A DNA stretch of 64,000 nt, taken from positions 62,001 through 126,000 of the forward strand of contig NZ_FTNR01000003.1 of NCBI RefSeq assembly GCF_900156475.1. Direction: 5' to 3'. The notes beneath the pieces are model-generated. The model did not search any database and was not told the origin of the DNA. It saw only the letters and a program-made list of their open reading frames with translations. Source of the DNA: Natronorubrum thiooxidans (GTDB taxonomy: Archaea > Halobacteriota > Halobacteria > Halobacteriales > Natrialbaceae). Made by a program: the position numbers and the translations under genes. Shown here in pieces: positions 1 through 7,631 of the stretch. Within the stretch, counting starts at the first letter, position 1, and each line of letters begins with the position of its first letter.

Positions 1-44
1 CGGCGGACGGCACCGGCAGGGTCGCGGAATCGAACGTATTTCAT
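1..44 (-). CDS. Partial CDS, N-terminus of probable fumarylacetoacetate hydrolase family protein
   Basis: Only the first 14 codons lie in the window; the gene runs off the left edge. The start is an ATG read leftward from base 44 and the translation begins MKYVRFRDPAGAVR, which resembles the conserved amino end of haloarchaeal fumarylacetoacetase / 2-keto-4-pentenoate hydratase-like proteins (KxVRFRD...G.VR). Those enzymes hydrolyse or hydrate beta-dicarbonyl compounds in aromatic or sugar-acid degradation. The assignment rests on 14 residues only, so the family is an inference; that a coding start lies here is somewhat more likely than the exact function. Confidence 0.45.
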   Translation of the reverse strand, partial: MKYVRFRDPAGAVR

Positions 45-230
45 GCGAGATGGGTCGCGGCGGATGTTCAAAAACGTTGAGATGGCGGCGGCACTCGCAC
101 ACTCGAGGGCGTTTCGGATCTCGTGAGTGGGGGCGAACCGATACCCGTCCGGTGTCGGCCCGCGGTCCGCGGCTACGTGACAGTGACCTAAGTACGTCAG
201 TACATGCCACTACGGGCGCAGAACGGAACG

Positions 231-238
231 CTTTTTAC
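231..238 (+). promoter_or_regulatory. Probable TATA box (BRE/box A) for tRNA-Glu
   Basis: A run CTTTTTAC lies about 40 bases upstream of the mature tRNA 5' end in otherwise GC-rich DNA. This fits an archaeal box A placed about 25 bases before a start site near base 260, with a short 5' leader removed by RNase P. Position and composition are seen directly; use as a promoter is inferred. Confidence 0.5.
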
Positions 239-273
239 TAGGCCCCCGCAATCGACTAATGCGTTCGAGGCAC

Positions 274-348
274 GCTCCGTTGGTGTAGTCCGGCCAATCA
301 TTTCGGCCTTTCGAGCCGATGACCAGGGTTCAAATCCCTGACGGAGCA
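274..348 (+). tRNA. tRNA-Glu (anticodon TTC)
   Basis: A 75-base cloverleaf. Acceptor arms GCTCCGT (274-280) and ACGGAGC (341-347) pair perfectly and are followed by discriminator A at 348; CCA is not encoded. The anticodon arm is TCGGC-CTTTCGA-GCCGA, giving anticodon TTC (glutamate). The T arm carries the usual GGTTCAAATCC. There is no intron. It stands alone between the fumarylacetoacetase-like gene and the tungstate operon. Confidence 0.96.
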
Positions 349-395
349 TTCTTCCGACGACCTGCTTCCTGAGCCGACGCTGTATTTTATAAACC

Positions 396-435
396 GAAGC
401 GAAAAGCACGAGCGGCGAACCGAGTGTTTCGCTTC
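396..435. terminator. Stem-loop downstream of the ModE-like gene and tRNA-Glu
   Basis: GAAGCGAAA at 396-404 pairs with TTTCGCTTC at 427-435, giving a 9 bp perfect stem with a 22-base GC-rich loop. It sits between tRNA-Glu and the stop codon of the leftward regulator gene (484). A T/A-rich tract (TATTTTATAAA, 382-392) follows the hairpin on the minus strand, so it could terminate the regulator transcript. A small structured RNA is the alternative. Only the inverted repeat is seen directly. Confidence 0.4.
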
Positions 436-483
436 GTATTCGACTCGCTTGTCGTCACGACACTATTCGTACTCGACAGTCGC

Positions 484-1188
484 TCACGCGCTGTAATCCG
501 ACTCGAGGCGGATCGCTCGAGCGGCCGTCGCTTTGAACGAGACCGTAATCGACTGGCCGACCTCGAGTCCTAGTCGGCTCGAGCTGGCGTTCGTAATGAG
601 TGCCTGGAGCTCGCTATCCGCTCCGAGCCGGACCGTCACGCCGGTGATGGCCTCGCCGGGCTCGAGGGCCATGACAGTCCCCCGAAACTGGTTGCGGAGG
701 CTGGTTTCGTCTGCGCTGGGCGCTTCGTCCGGATCAGTCAGGACGACCGCATCCGACCGGACAGTCACTTGAACCTCGTGGGCACCGTCGGGAACGAGCG
801 CGAGAATCGAGCCGATTGCCGTCTCGACGGTTGCGAGTTCTCCCGTTCGATCCTGGACGGTCCCCGGAAACACGGATTCGGTGACCCGTGCCACACCGTC
901 GAGTTCGGCCTCGTGTCGACCGAACTGGTGGCACAACTCGTGGGCCGTCTGGGTGAGGGTCGTTCCACCACCACCGCTGCCACCCCGCTGGCGCTCCGTA
1001 ATCGGGCCGACAGCGTCCTCGATCTCGACGACACGGTTTTGCAGTCGTGCGTACGACCGGCCCAGTTGCTCGGCTGCTTTGTGCATCGATCCGTGTCGGT
1101 CGATCGCATCGAGCATCTCGATATCGCGTCGATCGATCGTAACCTCGCCGACCGCGAGTTTCGTGCTGTATTCTTTTTCGATCGTCAT
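484..1188 (-). CDS. ModE-like molybdate/tungstate-responsive regulator (LysR-type HTH plus TOBE domain)
   Basis: 234 residues. The first third is a winged HTH of the ModE/LysR type (about residues 18-75, with DRHGSMHKAAEQLGRSYARL, where one-step helix recognition is typical of ModE). The C-terminal part (about 165-230, RGTVMALEPGEAITGVTVRL then VGQSITVSFKATAARAI) is a TOBE oxyanion-binding domain. Family members sense molybdate or tungstate and control uptake genes. It is the last gene of the leftward tup operon, two bases after tupC, so it probably regulates its own transport genes. A glycine-rich insert (GGSGGGG) lies between the domains. Whether it prefers tungstate or molybdate cannot be read from the sequence. 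Confidence 0.85.
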   Translation of the reverse strand: MTIEKEYSTKLAVGEVTIDRRDIEMLDAIDRHGSMHKAAEQLGRSYARLQNRVVEIEDAVGPITERQRGGSGGGGTTLTQTAHELCHQFGRHEAELDGVARVTESVFPGTVQDRTGELATVETAIGSILALVPDGAHEVQVTVRSDAVVLTDPDEAPSADETSLRNQFRGTVMALEPGEAITGVTVRLGADSELQALITNASSSRLGLEVGQSITVSFKATAARAIRLESDYSA

Positions 1189-1190
1189 AC

Positions 1191-1994
1191 TCAGTAAATC
1201 AGCTCACCGTCGATGAATTTCCGGGCGCGGTCGTCGGTCGGGTTTTCGAACACCATTTCGGCACGGCCGACCTCGATGATATCGTTCCCGAGCAACACTG
1301 CAACCCGATCCGCGACGCGCTCTGCCTGGTGCATATCGTGCGTTGCGATGGCGACCCCGATCCCCCGATCTCGCGCCTCGAGGACGGCATCCTCGAGAAC
1401 GGCCGTATTTCGCGGGTCGAGATCCGATGTGGGTTCGTCGAGCAAGAGCACGTCGGGATCGTACGCGAGTGCGCGGGCGAACGCGACCCGCTGGGCCTCG
1501 CCACCGGAGAGCGACGTCGCGTCCTGCTTGACCTTGTCCCGGAGGCCGACGCTCTCGAGGGCGTTGATCGCGTCGCCGGTCGCAGTGGATCGGCCGACGA
1601 GACTCGCAAGTTCGTGCCGAAGCCGATCGGGCCACGACTGGCGAACCCGAAGCCCGTACTCGGCGTTGCGCCGCACGCTTGCGTCGAAGAGACTCGCGTC
1701 TTGAAAGACCATGCCAATCCGTCGGCGACACTCGAGGCGGCGCTGTTCGGACGCGTCCCAGACGTCGACGCCGTCGTGCTCGATCGTCCCACGGTCGGGC
1801 GCGTCGAAGAGTGCGAGCAGTCGAAGCAGGGTCGATTTGCCGACACCCGACGGGCCGATGATCGCGACGACCTCGCCGGCCGACACCGACAGCGAGAGTC
1901 CCTCGAAAACGGGCTCGTCGCCGTAGCTGTGATGGATGTCGAGTGCCTCGAGCGTCGTCGCTGCTCCCCGGACAGCGGTCGGTTTGAGCGTCAT
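1191..1994 (-). CDS. tupC: Tungstate-type ABC transporter ATP-binding protein
   Basis: 267 residues with all ABC ATPase motifs: Walker A GPSGVGKS at about 47-54, Q-loop MVFQD near 96-100, signature LSGGEAQR at 162-169, Walker B VLLLDEP at 182-188 and the H-loop in [15 protein letters not shown]. It would power import of tungstate (the metal of haloarchaeal aldehyde and formate-type oxidoreductases) through the membrane partner encoded next to it. The start codon overlaps the end of tupB by four bases. Assignment to the tungstate/molybdate class rather than phosphate rests on the partner permease, the tupA remnant upstream and the ModE-like regulator downstream. Confidence 0.85.
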   Translation of the reverse strand: MTLKPTAVRGAATTLEALDIHHSYGDEPVFEGLSLSVSAGEVVAIIGPSGVGKSTLLRLLALFDAPDRGTIEHDGVDVWDASEQRRLECRRRIGMVFQDASLFDASVRRNAEYGLRVRQSWPDRLRHELASLVGRSTATGDAINALESVGLRDKVKQDATSLSGGEAQRVAFARALAYDPDVLLLDEPTSDLDPRNTAVLEDAVLEARDRGIGVAIATHDMHQAERVADRVAVLLGNDIIEVGRAEMVFENPTDDRARKFIDGELIY

Positions 1995-2701
1995 CGGTAG
2001 CCTCCGTCGTCGCTTCCCAGTCGCACCACGATCGCGTTGACGAGCAAGACGAGGACGACGAGGATCGCGCCGAGGATCATCGCCGTCTCGTACTGCCCCT
2101 GTCGGGCCTCGAGTTGGATCGCCGTCGTGAGCGTTCGGGTCTTCGACGTGCCGTCCGAGCCGGCGATGTTGCCGCCGACGATGAGGACGGAGCCGACCTC
2201 GCTGATCGCCCGGCCGAACCCGGCAAGCACCGCCGTCGCGATTCCGTAGCGGGCCTCTTTGATCGTCACGAGTGCCACGTCGACGCGCGTTCCGCCCATC
2301 GCGTACGCCGCGTCACGAACGTTCTGTTCGACGCCACCGACGGCAGCGAGACTGACGCCAGTGATCACCGGGAACGCGAGAATGAACTGCGACATGATCA
2401 TCGCCTCGGGCGTGAACACGAGCTCGAGCGAGCCGAGCGGTCCCTGATTGGACACCGCAAACAGCACGATGAGTCCGACAACGACGCTGGGAAATCCCAT
2501 CCCGGTATTGATGATCGAGGTGAGTAGGCGCTTGCCCCGGAACTCCGTGAATCCGACGAGGAGTGCAACGGGGAGGCTACAGAGGGTACTCAGCGAAACC
2601 GCGACGAGACTGACGTACAGCGAGACGCGAATAATACTCCGAACGTAGGTCCATTCGAAGGGGAACTCGACCGCAAGCGCAGTGATCGTATTGAGTAGCA
2701 T
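1991..2701 (-). CDS. tupB: Tungstate-type ABC transporter permease
   Basis: 236 residues, an integral membrane protein with about five to six hydrophobic helices and the ATPase-coupling (EAA-type) loop around [15 protein letters not shown]. The short single-subunit permease matches TupB. It forms the membrane channel with TupC. The gene starts at ATG 2701, four bases after the stop of the tupA remnant, and overlaps tupC, so all were one transcript. Without an intact TupA nearby the importer must use a binding protein encoded elsewhere or be idle. Confidence 0.83.
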   Translation of the reverse strand: MLLNTITALAVEFPFEWTYVRSIIRVSLYVSLVAVSLSTLCSLPVALLVGFTEFRGKRLLTSIINTGMGFPSVVVGLIVLFAVSNQGPLGSLELVFTPEAMIMSQFILAFPVITGVSLAAVGGVEQNVRDAAYAMGGTRVDVALVTIKEARYGIATAVLAGFGRAISEVGSVLIVGGNIAGSDGTSKTRTLTTAIQLEARQGQYETAMILGAILVVLVLLVNAIVVRLGSDDGGYR

Positions 2702-2704
2702 GAG

Positions 2705-3082
2705 TTATGCCGTTTCGGCCGGGTCGCTCGAGTGCTGGGGACTGTTCTGACCGACGGTTGGCTTTTCGGACCGTCCATCCGGGTGGAACACCGGTTCAGT
2801 ATCGATCGTATCCACCTCGGTCCTGGGCTGGCCCCATGGTCCAGCAAAAAATCCGCGAGCATGGGCCACGACGACACCGACGTCTCTGCGTTCCCCAGCG
2901 GCGGTCGTTTCGCTCGTCTCCGCCGAAACGGCTCGAACCGTGAGCTCGAACAGCGACTCGAAGATCGAGTGCTGTTCGTCGAGTGTGGGCCCACCCCCGG
3001 CGTGTTCCCCACCCAGACAACTCGAACGGCGTCTCACTGCTGAGCCAACGCCTGTGAGGGGGACACGACGTTGTATCTTCAT
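2705..3082 (-). pseudogene. tupA: Decayed tungstate-binding protein gene (tupA remnant with internal deletion)
   Basis: An open frame of 125 codons lies exactly where the binding protein belongs. The start MKIQRR..LTGVGSAV followed by CLGGEHAGGG looks like a twin-arginine/lipobox signal with the middle scrambled. LDEQHSIFESLFELTVRAVS, then GERRDV and VVVAHARG, match the front lobe of TupA proteins (usually about 300 residues). The end, FHPDGRSEKPTVGQ, resembles the C-terminus of TupA. Some 170 or more residues between are missing, and the conserved TTTSTYDTG region after the lipobox is absent. It is therefore most likely a pseudogene left by internal deletion. A short expressed protein cannot be ruled out because the frame stays open. 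Confidence 0.7.
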
Positions 3083-3102
3083 AGATATATCGCCGTTCGA
3101 AT

Positions 3103-3112
3103 AGAATAAATA
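3103..3112 (-). promoter_or_regulatory. Probable TATA box of the tup operon
   Basis: The minus strand reads CGTATTTATTC here, about 25 bases before the ATG of the tupA remnant (3082), a spacing typical of haloarchaeal leaderless transcripts. It suggests tupB, tupC and the regulator can still be transcribed although tupA is broken. Confidence 0.5.
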
Positions 3113-3239
3113 CGTTTCGGCTCCGGGCGTTAACGCGGCCCAGAGGTGTTAGACTGCGAACGATGAGACACGAGAGAATTGACACGAACGATCCTGCTGG
3201 ATGCGGTAGCGCGTAAATCGGTTCCGTCGCCCAAACTGT

Positions 3240-3425
3240 CCGACATGATTTCGTTTTGTGGCCAGCGGCGACGCGCTCGAGTTCGACCGACAGACCGGCG
3301 TGTTCGGCGATGATCTGGTCGAGGAGAAACTCGTAGACCCGATCGAAATTCAGCGATGACGGCCAGAGGGTGTATGCACTCCACGGGAGTGAACGGACAC
3401 GGAGCAGCTGATCCGGAGTTGTTCG
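3240..3425 (-). other. Possible coding fragment of an unrecognised gene
   Basis: The 340-base gap between the tup operon and the CHY protein has no complete gene. On the minus strand one frame reads LNFDRVYEFLLDQIIAEHAG followed by LSVELERVAAGHKTK, which looks like real protein (amphipathic, acidic, no codon oddity) but lacks a start in a sensible place. It may be a relic of a deleted gene. Nothing else was recognised between 3113 and 3434. Confidence 0.25.
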
Positions 3426-3434
3426 CTGGAGGCG

Positions 3435-3791
3435 TTAGGATATGTCTGTCTCGAAGTAACGATCGGCATGGGCACGACAACCGGGATTGAACGGGACATC
3501 ACACGCCGGACAGCGATAGTCAGCCTCGAGGTACTCGGGAACAGTGAGTTCGGTCTCACAGACGCCACACAGCACCGATGGCTCGTCGAAGCGCTCGCGT
3601 GGCCACGGAATCGCCTCGTGATCGGTCACGGCTTCGTGACACCGATAGCAAGGGGAGTACTGCCGACAGCAGGCGAACTTGAAGGCGACGACGTCACGGT
3701 CGGTCTGGTAGTGGCGACATCGAGTCTCGGAGTCGACGCCGTGGACAGGGATTTCAGACACGGTTCGTCGATCGAACTGACGGGGAGACAC
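3435..3791 (-). CDS. CHY-type zinc-finger protein
   Basis: 118 residues, starting at a GTG (3791). Cysteine and histidine pairs follow the CHY zinc-finger pattern: CRHYQTDRDVVAFKFACC, then CYRCHEAVTDHEA, a CGVC pair, CPACDVPFNPGCRAHADRY. The family (PF05495) binds several zinc ions; its relatives are eukaryotic RCHY1/Pirh2 N-terminal domains and the mitochondrial Hot13 protein, but the archaeal role is unknown. It stands alone between the tup operon and gvpO, transcribed leftward. The fold is confident, the function is not. Confidence 0.85.
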   Translation of the reverse strand: MSPRQFDRRTVSEIPVHGVDSETRCRHYQTDRDVVAFKFACCRQYSPCYRCHEAVTDHEAIPWPRERFDEPSVLCGVCETELTVPEYLEADYRCPACDVPFNPGCRAHADRYFETDIS

Positions 3792-3859
3792 GACTTCCGG
3801 GTTGTGCTTTCGAACTCGAGCGCCTCACACCGGTTGTGTGGGTCGCGCCCGGCGGTCTC

Positions 3860-4429
3860 CTACTCAAACGTTCCCGTGTCGCCGCGCCGGTACCGATCCA
3901 GTCGGCGATAGCCATGGACGGTCGCGTCGTCGTCGAGTTCGATCTCGTACCGTCCGATGATGTCCTGGGTGTCGGGGACTGCTCGGCGTTCGACGACCTC
4001 GACGACTGCACGCCAGCCGTCGTCGGTCGGCGCGATTTCGCTGACGGCGTCGAACTCCCGGCCGATGAGTTCGCCGGCCGTCGACTGGACTGTCTGACGA
4101 ACGGTGAGGACGCCGGCGATCTCGTCGTGGTCAGTTTCGACGTCGGCGTCGACCGACTCGGGATCGGTCTTCTCTTCGGCGGTCATATCGACTCCGAGAT
4201 CACGACTTTGGGACTGGCTTTCGTCGGCCTCGTCGGCCTCCTGTGTTCGCTGTTCGTCTTCGACTTGTTCCTGTTCGCCTTCGACTGTTTGACTATCACT
4301 CACAGTTGGATCACTCTCGTCATGTTGGTAGCAGAACCCGTCGTCCTGGGCTGGCCGCGAGCAGCGCTCGCCGTCCTCGGTGAGCGCCTGACACTGCGTC
4401 GCTGATTGCTGTGTCTCGACATCAGCCAT
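3860..4429 (-). CDS. gvpO: Gas vesicle protein GvpO with an N-terminal Cys/His motif
   Basis: 189 residues, third gene of the gvpA-N-O arm. The C-terminal half (about 105-185: VLTVRQTVQSTAGELIGREF, then GWRAVVEVVERRAVPD..DIIGRYEI and YRRLDRYRR) is the GvpO domain, a cytosolic factor needed for gas-vesicle formation or gvp mRNA/protein levels in haloarchaea. Before it is a very acidic linker (40-100). The first 37 residues hold C13, C23, C33 and H36 spaced C-x9-C-x9-C-x2-H, a likely small metal-binding motif that classic halobacterial GvpO does not, to my knowledge, carry. Its stop is the left end of the gas-vesicle locus. Confidence 0.88.
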   Translation of the reverse strand: MADVETQQSATQCQALTEDGERCSRPAQDDGFCYQHDESDPTVSDSQTVEGEQEQVEDEQRTQEADEADESQSQSRDLGVDMTAEEKTDPESVDADVETDHDEIAGVLTVRQTVQSTAGELIGREFDAVSEIAPTDDGWRAVVEVVERRAVPDTQDIIGRYEIELDDDATVHGYRRLDRYRRGDTGTFE

Positions 4430-4506
4430 TGGATTTTGAGCCTGTCGTCGTTCCGCGTTTCGCTATCGTCTGGAGATTTCTTGTCGGCCTCTTCGTCTCG
4501 ATCGAG

Positions 4507-5529
4507 TCAGATCGATTCGGCGATCTGTGTCTGGAGCTGTCTCACGTCATCGGGTCCCTGGCCAGCGATCTTCGGCGCGAGCACGTCCACGAAGACCTCG
4601 GTTAGCAGTTCGTCGTCGAGCGTACCGTTTTCGCCGCTGTCGAAGATCGTGAGTCCCTTTGCGGCCGTGATCGCCGCCCGCGTGCCGACGACGATCTCGA
4701 GGTCATCCCGTAGCGTCCGCATCGTCTCGACGACCACCTCGATGGCCTCTTCCGGAAGGTCGACGTGGGATCGAACGATCTCGCGCTCGGTCTCACCGTC
4801 GTAGTAATCGACGTGGACGCCGACAAACCGATCGAGCAGCGCGTCCTGTTGCTCGTGGACGCCCGCGTACTCGACGTCGTTCGAGGTCAGGATTGCCCGG
4901 AACTCGGGATGGACGTCGATCGATCGATTCTCGCCGCGTTTGCCCGGTCGCTCCAGAACGCCCTCCTCAAAGACCGAGAGCAAGACGTTGTGGGCGGCGG
5001 GATCGCTGCGCGAGAACTCGTTGTAGACGAGCGTTGCTCCCTCCCGGACGGCGACCGACAGTGGATTGTCCACCCAGCGTTCGCGGATGATCTCCGTCTG
5101 TTTGCTCACGCCACTGACGAACCGGTCGTCTTCTTTGTAGCGCTCTCCGCCGGCGTGGTCGCCGACGAGTGCGGCCGTGTCGACGGCCTCGTCTCCATTG
5201 AGCCAGACGACTGGGCGGCCACGCTTGGCAGCCGCTGACAGCGCAAGTGCGGTCTTTCCACAGCCCGTCGGCCCGATCAGATGGACCGGCTGATCCGCCT
5301 CGAGCCAGCCGGTGATCCGTCCACGTAACGCGGTGACGGCATCCGTCTCGACGAAGGGGTCGGGGGTGACGTCTGCTGGATCGGTAAGCGGGCTGTCGCC
5401 GTTCTTCTTGCCCGCGTTCGACGCTTTTCGAGCGAGTTCCTTCTTGGCACGCCGCCCTGCTTTCTGTGAACGGTCGCTTCTGATCTTCCGGCCACGGACC
5501 TTTCGCTTGCGCGAAGCATCGTCTGCCAT
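4507..5529 (-). CDS. gvpN: Gas vesicle AAA+ ATPase GvpN
   Basis: 340 residues. A basic N-terminal tail (about 1-45, rich in K/R) precedes a MoxR/GvpN-type AAA+ domain: Walker A GPTGCGKT at 86-93, Walker B region ATLVYNEFSRS at 165-175, sensor-1 ILTSND at 213-218 and arginine-finger segment DALLDRFVG near 229-237. GvpN is an ATPase required for growth of gas vesicles from bicones to full cylinders. The gene follows gvpA by six bases and lies 77 bases before gvpO, so all three are probably cotranscribed. Confidence 0.93.
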   Translation of the reverse strand: MADDASRKRKVRGRKIRSDRSQKAGRRAKKELARKASNAGKKNGDSPLTDPADVTPDPFVETDAVTALRGRITGWLEADQPVHLIGPTGCGKTALALSAAAKRGRPVVWLNGDEAVDTAALVGDHAGGERYKEDDRFVSGVSKQTEIIRERWVDNPLSVAVREGATLVYNEFSRSDPAAHNVLLSVFEEGVLERPGKRGENRSIDVHPEFRAILTSNDVEYAGVHEQQDALLDRFVGVHVDYYDGETEREIVRSHVDLPEEAIEVVVETMRTLRDDLEIVVGTRAAITAAKGLTIFDSGENGTLDDELLTEVFVDVLAPKIAGQGPDDVRQLQTQIAESI

Positions 5530-5535
5530 GACGTG

Positions 5536-5823
5536 TTATTCAGTGGCAGACTTTGGTGACGATTCTGGACGCTGTTCAACCTCGAGTTCCTCGAGTTCTT
5601 CGAGGTCGCCCTCTGCGGTGGCTTGCTCAATTTTTGCGATCTCCTCCGCGTAGTGCAGGAAGGTGTCGACGGAGGCGACGACGACACGGGCTTCGATCGT
5701 CAGCAGTTCGATCCCGACGACCGAGACCCGCGCCCAGACGTCGATGACGACGCCCTTGTCCAGAATACGGTCCAGTACCTCCGCGAGACTCGAGGAGTCA
5801 GGTCTTCGTTGTGGTTGTGCCAT
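5536..5823 (-). CDS. gvpA: Major gas vesicle structural protein GvpA
   Basis: 95 residues from ATG 5823; an in-frame upstream start would add a six-residue extension not seen in the family. The core [20 protein letters not shown], then [26 protein letters not shown] is diagnostic of GvpA, the small amphipathic protein that assembles into the ribbed gas-vesicle wall. The C-terminus is an acidic glutamate-rich tail ([20 protein letters not shown]) longer than in bacterial GvpA. No gvpC follows; gvpN starts within six bases of its stop. It is transcribed away from gvpF across a 361-base control region. Confidence 0.96.
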   Translation of the reverse strand: MAQPQRRPDSSSLAEVLDRILDKGVVIDVWARVSVVGIELLTIEARVVVASVDTFLHYAEEIAKIEQATAEGDLEELEELEVEQRPESSPKSATE

Positions 5824-6184
5824 ACTACATGCAGGATACATCTGGGATTCCTAACACGGCTGGCGCTGCGACTGCAAGCCCCTCTGACACGGTCAGTCGA
5901 GCCCGTGTCCACGTTCACGATCGCCCGAGCGAAGGCTGCGACTGCAAGCAGCATAATAACCCGGCGCGGTGGTGTACCTCTCGTGATGAGTTGCCCGAGT
6001 ATCCGCGGGTGAAGCCACCGAGTCGTGCTCGCGTTTCACCCCCGGGTAGTCGACGACTAGTTCCCATGAGATCCATTCGATCGATCCCCCTCGAGGCCGA
6101 CGCTGAACTGAGCCCCTGGCCGCGGGCACGAGTCGCATCGTCCACTGACCGACGACGGCAACACGCTGGTCGGGTGAGCATCCG
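5824..6184. promoter_or_regulatory. Divergent gvpA/gvpF control region
   Basis: 361 bases without a gene between the two divergent gas-vesicle arms. In Halobacterium and Haloferax the corresponding space holds gvpD and gvpE on one side and the GvpE-dependent promoters. Here neither gene is present. The region contains a 15 bp direct repeat (5865-5879 and 5935-5949) and an AT-rich GCATAATAAC tract (about 5951-5960) that could be a TATA element for either arm. No other structure was recognised. Confidence 0.6.
5865..5949. repeat. 15 bp direct repeat pair upstream of gvpA
   Basis: GCTGCGACTGCAAGC occurs at 5865-5879 and again, identical, at 5935-5949, 70 bases apart, both within the gvpA/gvpF intergenic region. 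Two exact 15-mers in 361 bases are very unlikely by chance. They may be binding sites of a regulator or the footprint of a small duplication. The repeat is seen directly; the role is inferred. Confidence 0.7.
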
Positions 6185-6808
6185 ATGACCAACCGGTACG
6201 TCTACGGCGTCATGACCGACGAACCAGTCGAGTTCGAAACCGATGCTGTCGGTGGCGCAGACCGCGTCTACACGGTCTCGCATCGCCGCCTCAGTGCCGT
6301 CGTCTCCACCATCGACACCACGGATCCCGAAGAGACCGACGCGGACGCCCAGCGCCACGATGACGTCCTCCGGGAGATCATGGACCGTGACGGCGGGCGG
6401 ACGATCGTCCCGATGCAGTTCGGGATGGCCTTCGAGAGCGACCGAGCGCTGAAGAACGTCCTTCGTGGCGCGAAACCGGCGTTTCGGCGCGCAATCAACG
6501 ATATCGAGGGACGGATCGAACTCGGCCTCAAACTCGTCCGCGAGGAGGACGCCGACGTCGACGTGGATGCGGTCGAGAAGGCCGTCGCAGACGAACTCAA
6601 CCCCATCGCCGCCCAGTCGGTCCCAAATGACCTGTTCAGCGATCGGCTCGTACTCAATCGCTCCTATCTCGTCGATCGCGACGACCGCGAGCGCTTCGAC
6701 GAGGCGATCGCCCGATTCGAGGACGAACACGACGACCTCATCGTTCGATACACGGGGCCGTTCGCACCGTACAGCTTCGTCGACGTCAAAATCGGAGCCC
6801 AGCGCTAA
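6185..6808 (+). CDS. gvpF: Gas vesicle protein GvpF
   Basis: 207 residues. The start YVYGVMTDEPVEF, the central VPMQFGMAFESD and the end VRYTGPFAPYSFVDVKI are hallmarks of the GvpF/GvpL family, two-domain accessory proteins; GvpF binds GvpA and is thought to keep it from aggregating before assembly. It is the first gene of the rightward arm, and the remaining seven or eight genes follow with overlaps of a few bases, so they form one operon. GvpL, four genes downstream, is a paralogue. Confidence 0.94.
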   Translation: MTNRYVYGVMTDEPVEFETDAVGGADRVYTVSHRRLSAVVSTIDTTDPEETDADAQRHDDVLREIMDRDGGRTIVPMQFGMAFESDRALKNVLRGAKPAFRRAINDIEGRIELGLKLVREEDADVDVDAVEKAVADELNPIAAQSVPNDLFSDRLVLNRSYLVDRDDRERFDEAIARFEDEHDDLIVRYTGPFAPYSFVDVKIGAQR

Positions 6809-6810
6809 CC

Positions 6811-7065
6811 ATGTTCATCCTCGACGATCTCCTGTTTCGGCCGTTCGTCGGCATCGTGGATACACTGCACACGATGGCACTCAGCGAGATCTACGACATC
6901 GACGCGCTCGAGGACGAACTCAAGGAAAACCAGCTGCTGTACGAACTCGGCGAACGCCCCGAGACGGAGTACCAGCGACGCAAGGACGAACTCGAGGACG
7001 AACTCGAGATCGCCCGCGACGTGCACGAACGGCTCACGAGCGGTCGTGTGGAGGTGAAATCGTAA
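6811..7065 (+). CDS. gvpG: Gas vesicle protein GvpG
   Basis: 84 residues, two bases after gvpF. The hydrophobic start FILDDLLFRPFVGIVDTLHT followed by an acidic coiled-coil-like stretch (LEDELKENQLLYELGERPE and RRKDELEDELEIARDV) is the standard GvpG profile. GvpG is an essential accessory protein of vesicle assembly that interacts with the other Gvp F-M proteins. Its TAA stop shares one base with the ATG of gvpH (TAATG), indicating coupled translation. Confidence 0.92.
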   Translation: MFILDDLLFRPFVGIVDTLHTMALSEIYDIDALEDELKENQLLYELGERPETEYQRRKDELEDELEIARDVHERLTSGRVEVKS

Positions 7066-7631
7066 TGCCACCAACCGATCCCGAACGGGACGATACGTCG
7101 GACGAATCGGCCGACGAGACCCACTGGCTCTCGAATCTGTTCACAGCGCTGCAGTGGCTCGACGATTCGACGTCGGGACGACGTGACGACCGAACGAGAT
7201 TCGATTACGACGTGTCGATCCGCACTGGGATATCGTCCGACGACGACCCACAGTTCGAACGACGACCGTTCTCCCGCGAGGAGTCCGCCCGAGGGCGGGA
7301 GCGAGAGCATAGTCGATCACGAACGCGACGCGACCGTTCGGATGCGCCCTCGGTGACACCCTCGAGCGACCACCACCTGACGACGCGAGAGTTCGAGGAC
7401 GAACTGCTTGTAATCGCCGACGTAGCCGGTGCCAATCCGGACGACGTCACCGTCGGCTTCGGCGACGACGCGACGCTCGTCGTCGCCGTCTCGGATCGGG
7501 AACTCGGCCGTCTCGAGGTCCCCTGGCGCGATTGGACGGCCGATGCGGTGATCACGAACGGCGTGCTCACCGTCCGGGTCAGGCCGGACCCGACGGCGAC
7601 CGGAACCAACGAGCAGGAGGGCGACGAATGA
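7065..7631 (+). CDS. gvpH: Gas vesicle protein GvpH (small heat-shock-like)
   Basis: 188 residues from the ATG at 7065, which overlaps the gvpG stop. The C-terminal part (about 105-175: LTTREFEDELLVIADVAGAN, DDVTVGFGDDATLVVAVSDR) is an Hsp20/alpha-crystallin-like domain, as in GvpH, a chaperone-like accessory protein that acts with GvpL and GvpM. The N-terminal 100 residues are low-complexity, charged and probably disordered. The stop overlaps the start of the next gene by four bases (ATGA). Confidence 0.88.
   Translation: MPPTDPERDDTSDESADETHWLSNLFTALQWLDDSTSGRRDDRTRFDYDVSIRTGISSDDDPQFERRPFSREESARGREREHSRSRTRRDRSDAPSVTPSSDHHLTTREFEDELLVIADVAGANPDDVTVGFGDDATLVVAVSDRELGRLEVPWRDWTADAVITNGVLTVRVRPDPTATGTNEQEGDE

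Noticed and set aside
50-241. Short plus-strand frame upstream of tRNA-Glu
   Set aside because: Overlaps the tRNA promoter, lacks any family similarity and has arginine-rich shadow composition.
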